DNA of 7,411 bases from assembly GCA_010021705.1 (NCBI GenBank), contig RGMU01000070.1:1-7411 (forward strand), in the 5' to 3' direction. Origin of the DNA: Chitinophagia bacterium (GTDB lineage Bacteria; Bacteroidota; Bacteroidia; Chitinophagales; Chitinophagaceae). Of this stretch, positions 5,980 through 7,411 are shown in pieces. The notes below the pieces were generated by a model that worked only from the letters and a program-made list of their open reading frames with translations, was not told where the DNA came from and did not search any database. Position numbers and translations under genes: made by a program. Each line of letters opens with the position of its first letter. Within the stretch, counting starts at the first letter, position 1.

Positions 5980-6762
5980 ATGCAGTCAAAGAAAAATCAG
6001 TCGGCTATTGAAAGTAACAACGCTTTTATGGTGAAAATGGAAGATTTGGTGAGGGAAATTATTATCCAAAACAATATTCCGTTTTACCGCATAGAGTCGG
6101 TAATGGAGCATAGACCAAGCGAGAATGAAGCGGAAGCTACCTACATGCCAATAGTGCGTGTAATCACTTATTTTGAAGATTCGGTTAATAAGGTATCTGA
6201 TATATTATCTACCGAATTTGATGTGGTAAAGCAAAAGCCCAAAGACAAAAAGAAGACAATGATAGAGGGCTACAGCGAAAAGCAAATGCACTTTATTGCA
6301 AGCCTGAAACAGGCTCGTCTTCAGCTTATTGAATACAAACGCTCGGGTAACAAAAAGTTTGAAATTTTGGTTTGCTCCATGTTGCAAGACGCATGGTCGG
6401 GTATTGAGCGCGAATTGGGCTACCAAAGCGTAAACGTGCCGGAAGACATGCAGCGAGACTTTTATAGAGTAGGCGCATTGTTAGAAATGGCAGACTTAGA
6501 GTTTCTGAAAATCAGGAGCTTGCTTGGCGAGTTTAACAACAGCGCTGCTAAAAGCGATGTAAAATCTACTATAGTAAAGGAAACACCACCGGTTGCCAAA
6601 CAAACTCCGGCAAAAACACCGCCAACGCCTCCCACTGACCACACGACGGCCGAGCGCATGGTGCACTGCGAGCGCTGTGGGCTGCATTTGCCTCAAACCG
6701 ACGCCATCGCCGCTGACGGCGATACCAACGGCATCCACGGCGACGTTGGCGGCGCCCCCTAA
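5980..6762 (+). CDS. Degenerate RelA/SpoT-like domain protein with Pro/Thr-rich tail
   Basis: RelA/SpoT synthetase domains make (p)ppGpp from ATP and GDP/GTP. Residues about 20-185 of this 260-aa protein follow the order of that domain. VRVITYFEDSVNKVSDIL (59-76) matches the G-I-R-I-ItYFeddV strand and helix. MHFIASL (103-109) matches the H-Y-vvsL strand, FEIL (127-130) the E-I-Q strand, and LQDAWSGIERELGY (135-148) the LQHAWAEIEHDLGY helix. RDFYRVGALLEMADLEFLKIR (159-179) matches the family helix. Most synthetase signature residues are changed: Asp to Tyr near 55, the GYxS tyrosine apparently to Glu at 100, QIRT to LVCS at 130-133, and HAW to DAW at 137-139. A catalytically inactive relative is therefore likely. 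Residues 200-220 are Pro/Thr-rich, then HCERCGLHLP (229-238) lies in a GC-rich segment. The frame stops at CCC TAA, and a +1 shift there joins the next open frame. The domain call is by my own pattern alignment and needs a structure or profile test. Confidence 0.68.
   Translation: MQSKKNQSAIESNNAFMVKMEDLVREIIIQNNIPFYRIESVMEHRPSENEAEATYMPIVRVITYFEDSVNKVSDILSTEFDVVKQKPKDKKKTMIEGYSEKQMHFIASLKQARLQLIEYKRSGNKKFEILVCSMLQDAWSGIERELGYQSVNVPEDMQRDFYRVGALLEMADLEFLKIRSLLGEFNNSAAKSDVKSTIVKETPPVAKQTPAKTPPTPPTDHTTAERMVHCERCGLHLPQTDAIAADGDTNGIHGDVGGAP
6621..6760. other. 140-nt GC-rich segment (69% GC) inside the RelA/SpoT-like gene tail
   Basis: A hand count gives 96 G+C in 140 bases, against 24 of 60 at 6481-6540 and 20 of 60 at 7021-7080. 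The change is abrupt on both sides. In the upstream frame it encodes a CxxC-containing stretch with C-ending codons. In the downstream frame it encodes a Pro/Thr/Ala-rich stretch. It is therefore the interval in which the coding frame must change if the two flanking frames belong to one gene. It could be an inserted or foreign fragment, an assembly join, or a low-complexity linker. Confidence 0.6.
6755..6762 (+). other. Candidate +1 frameshift site (C5 run, CCC TAA)
   Basis: The upstream frame reads GCC CCC TAA and stops. The frame starting one base later reads CCT AAT CCT TAT ATG and stays open to the window end. A peptidyl-tRNA on CCC slipping forward to CCT next to a stop codon is a layout seen at some known +1 recoding sites. 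A single extra C in the homopolymer, as a sequencing error or mutation, would give the same picture. A 6-bp hairpin (6792-6797 with 6803-6808) lies downstream but is farther away than usual stimulators. Confidence 0.4.
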
Positions 6763-6769
6763 TCCTTAT

Positions 6770-7411
6770 ATGTATCAGCAGGGATACCCAATGCCGGGAT
6801 ATCCGGCACCCAACCCAGACCCCAATGCAGACCCGCAGCAGCCTAACAGCAACATGCCGGGCTATCCGCCTTATCCGCAAATGCCGGATTGGCAGGGGCA
6901 AAATGCCAGTGCTCCGGTTGACAATTTACCAACCATCTCCTTTGATGCCGACAGCTTTGCTTCGCCTCAAACCTATACGCCGGAAAATTTTCCGGATAGT
7001 AATAGTAGCGGGCAAGAGGTGGTGATGGAAAGGTTTGATATGGACATAAATAACCTTGCAGGGTTAAAAACAAATGTAAACCATATTGATAAAATTAATG
7101 CACCGGAACAACAGCTGCTAAACGACCTTCCGCTGAGCATTAATGCCCCTGATTTACCGACTATAGAAGAATTGGAAAATCCCATAAACACCGGCGACCT
7201 GAACGCAGAAGCACCGGCAAGCAGTGGGGGTGGCGGGCAAGAAGGCGTAGCGTTAAACATAGATAAAATAGAAAACTTCAACATGAACGTAAACGGAGTG
7301 ATAGAAACCCGTACCGAAGTGTTGATAGACAAAAGTGCCGAAGAGAAAAACCTCCCTTTCTATGAGTTAGAAGACAAAATAAACAGCAACGCTAACCAGC
7401 TTGACGAAAAT
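6770..7411 (+). CDS. Unrecognised Pro/Gly/Tyr-rich then acidic protein, 3'-partial
   Basis: No family is recognised. The frame is open from 6578 to the right edge with no stop, and ATG 6770 is the first in-frame ATG after the upstream stop, 7 nt away. As translated from 6770, residues 1-45 are rich in Pro, Gly, Tyr, Asn and Gln with two MPGYP repeats, resembling a disordered linker. Residues about 50-110 are acidic, and then come short similar phrases such as HIDKINAPE and LNIDKIENF separated by a Gly-rich stretch (SSGGGGQ). Near the end, KNLPFYELEDKI resembles NNIPFYRIESVM at the start of the upstream RelA/SpoT-like domain. No signal peptide is seen at the ATG, and a Pro-rich linker is an unusual N-terminus, so this is more likely the continuation of the 5980 gene through a frameshift or indel than a separate gene. 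Codon use (AAC, GAC, CCG, A/T-rich third positions) matches the rest of the window. Confidence 0.62.
   Translation, partial: MYQQGYPMPGYPAPNPDPNADPQQPNSNMPGYPPYPQMPDWQGQNASAPVDNLPTISFDADSFASPQTYTPENFPDSNSSGQEVVMERFDMDINNLAGLKTNVNHIDKINAPEQQLLNDLPLSINAPDLPTIEELENPINTGDLNAEAPASSGGGGQEGVALNIDKIENFNMNVNGVIETRTEVLIDKSAEEKNLPFYELEDKINSNANQLDEN
6791..6868 (+). repeat. Two near-identical 15-nt units encoding MPGYP
   Basis: ATGCCGGGATATCCG at 6791-6805 and ATGCCGGGCTATCCG at 6854-6868 differ by one base and both encode Met-Pro-Gly-Tyr-Pro. A partial third copy (ATGCCGGAT) follows at about 6881. Together with QQGYP and PPYPQ they form a Gly-Tyr-Pro-rich low-complexity linker in the downstream frame. 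The first unit also supplies the arms of a small 6-bp hairpin. Confidence 0.7.

Noticed and set aside
6639..6713. Third forward frame through the GC-rich segment
   Set aside because: It is bounded by TGA at 6636 and TGA at 6714 and is Arg/Ala-rich without family resemblance, so it cannot link the flanking frames.
6792..6808. Hairpin TGCCGG-GATAT-CCGGCA as a frameshift stimulator or terminator
   Set aside because: It lies about 30 nt beyond the CCC TAA, farther than usual stimulators, has no U tract, and results from codons for the Met-Pro-Gly-Tyr-Pro-Ala repeat.
6462..6901. Several overlapping minus-strand open frames (65-110 aa)
   Set aside because: They are Arg- or Val/Gly-rich translations antisense to the GC-rich segment and match no family. 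Open frames of this kind are expected opposite GC-rich coding DNA.

Overview
The window looks like chromosomal DNA from a member of the Bacteroidota. The evidence is indirect: most of the sequence is roughly 40% GC, starts generally lack Shine-Dalgarno sequences, and the proteins are family types I associate with that phylum (a lipoprotein TsdA-like dihaem cytochrome, a secreted arylsulfotransferase-like protein, an AI-2E permease). No rRNA, tRNA, CRISPR array, insertion sequence or integrase is visible. Coding density is very high, with almost no non-coding sequence.

Layout, left to right. (1) 3-1592 (+): RmuC-family protein, entering from beyond the left edge. (2) 1612-2196 (+): coaE, dephospho-CoA kinase, in the same direction 19 nt later. 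(3) 2191-3699 (-): exported arylsulfotransferase-like protein, convergent with coaE and overlapping it by 6 nt. (4) 3701-4738 (+): dihaem cytochrome c of the thiosulfate dehydrogenase (TsdA) type with a lipoprotein-like signal peptide, divergent from (3) with only one base between the two start codons. (5) 4735-5901 (-): AI-2E family permease, convergent with (4) by a 4-nt overlap and apparently using a TTG start. (6) A 78-nt divergent intergenic region. (7) 5980-6762 (+): a protein with a degenerate RelA/SpoT-like synthetase domain and a Pro/Thr-rich tail. (8) 6770-7411 (+): an open frame, +1 relative to (7), that runs off the right edge; it starts with Pro/Gly/Tyr-rich repeats and continues into an acidic, Asn-rich region.

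The most interesting part is 5980-7411. The RelA/SpoT-like protein keeps the family's overall sequence pattern but has lost most of the synthetase signature residues. It ends in a 140-nt segment of 69% GC (hand count), inside DNA of about 33-40% GC. Its last codons are CCC TAA at a C5 run. Shifting +1 exactly there continues directly into the downstream frame, which is open to the window end and near that end contains a motif resembling the start of the first domain. This could be a programmed +1 frameshift, an indel, an inserted or misassembled GC-rich fragment, or two separate genes. The second point of interest is the sulfur-related divergent pair (arylsulfotransferase-like and TsdA-like) with start codons one base apart, so each promoter must lie in the other gene or the transcripts must be nearly leaderless. 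RmuC and CoaE are ordinary housekeeping genes.
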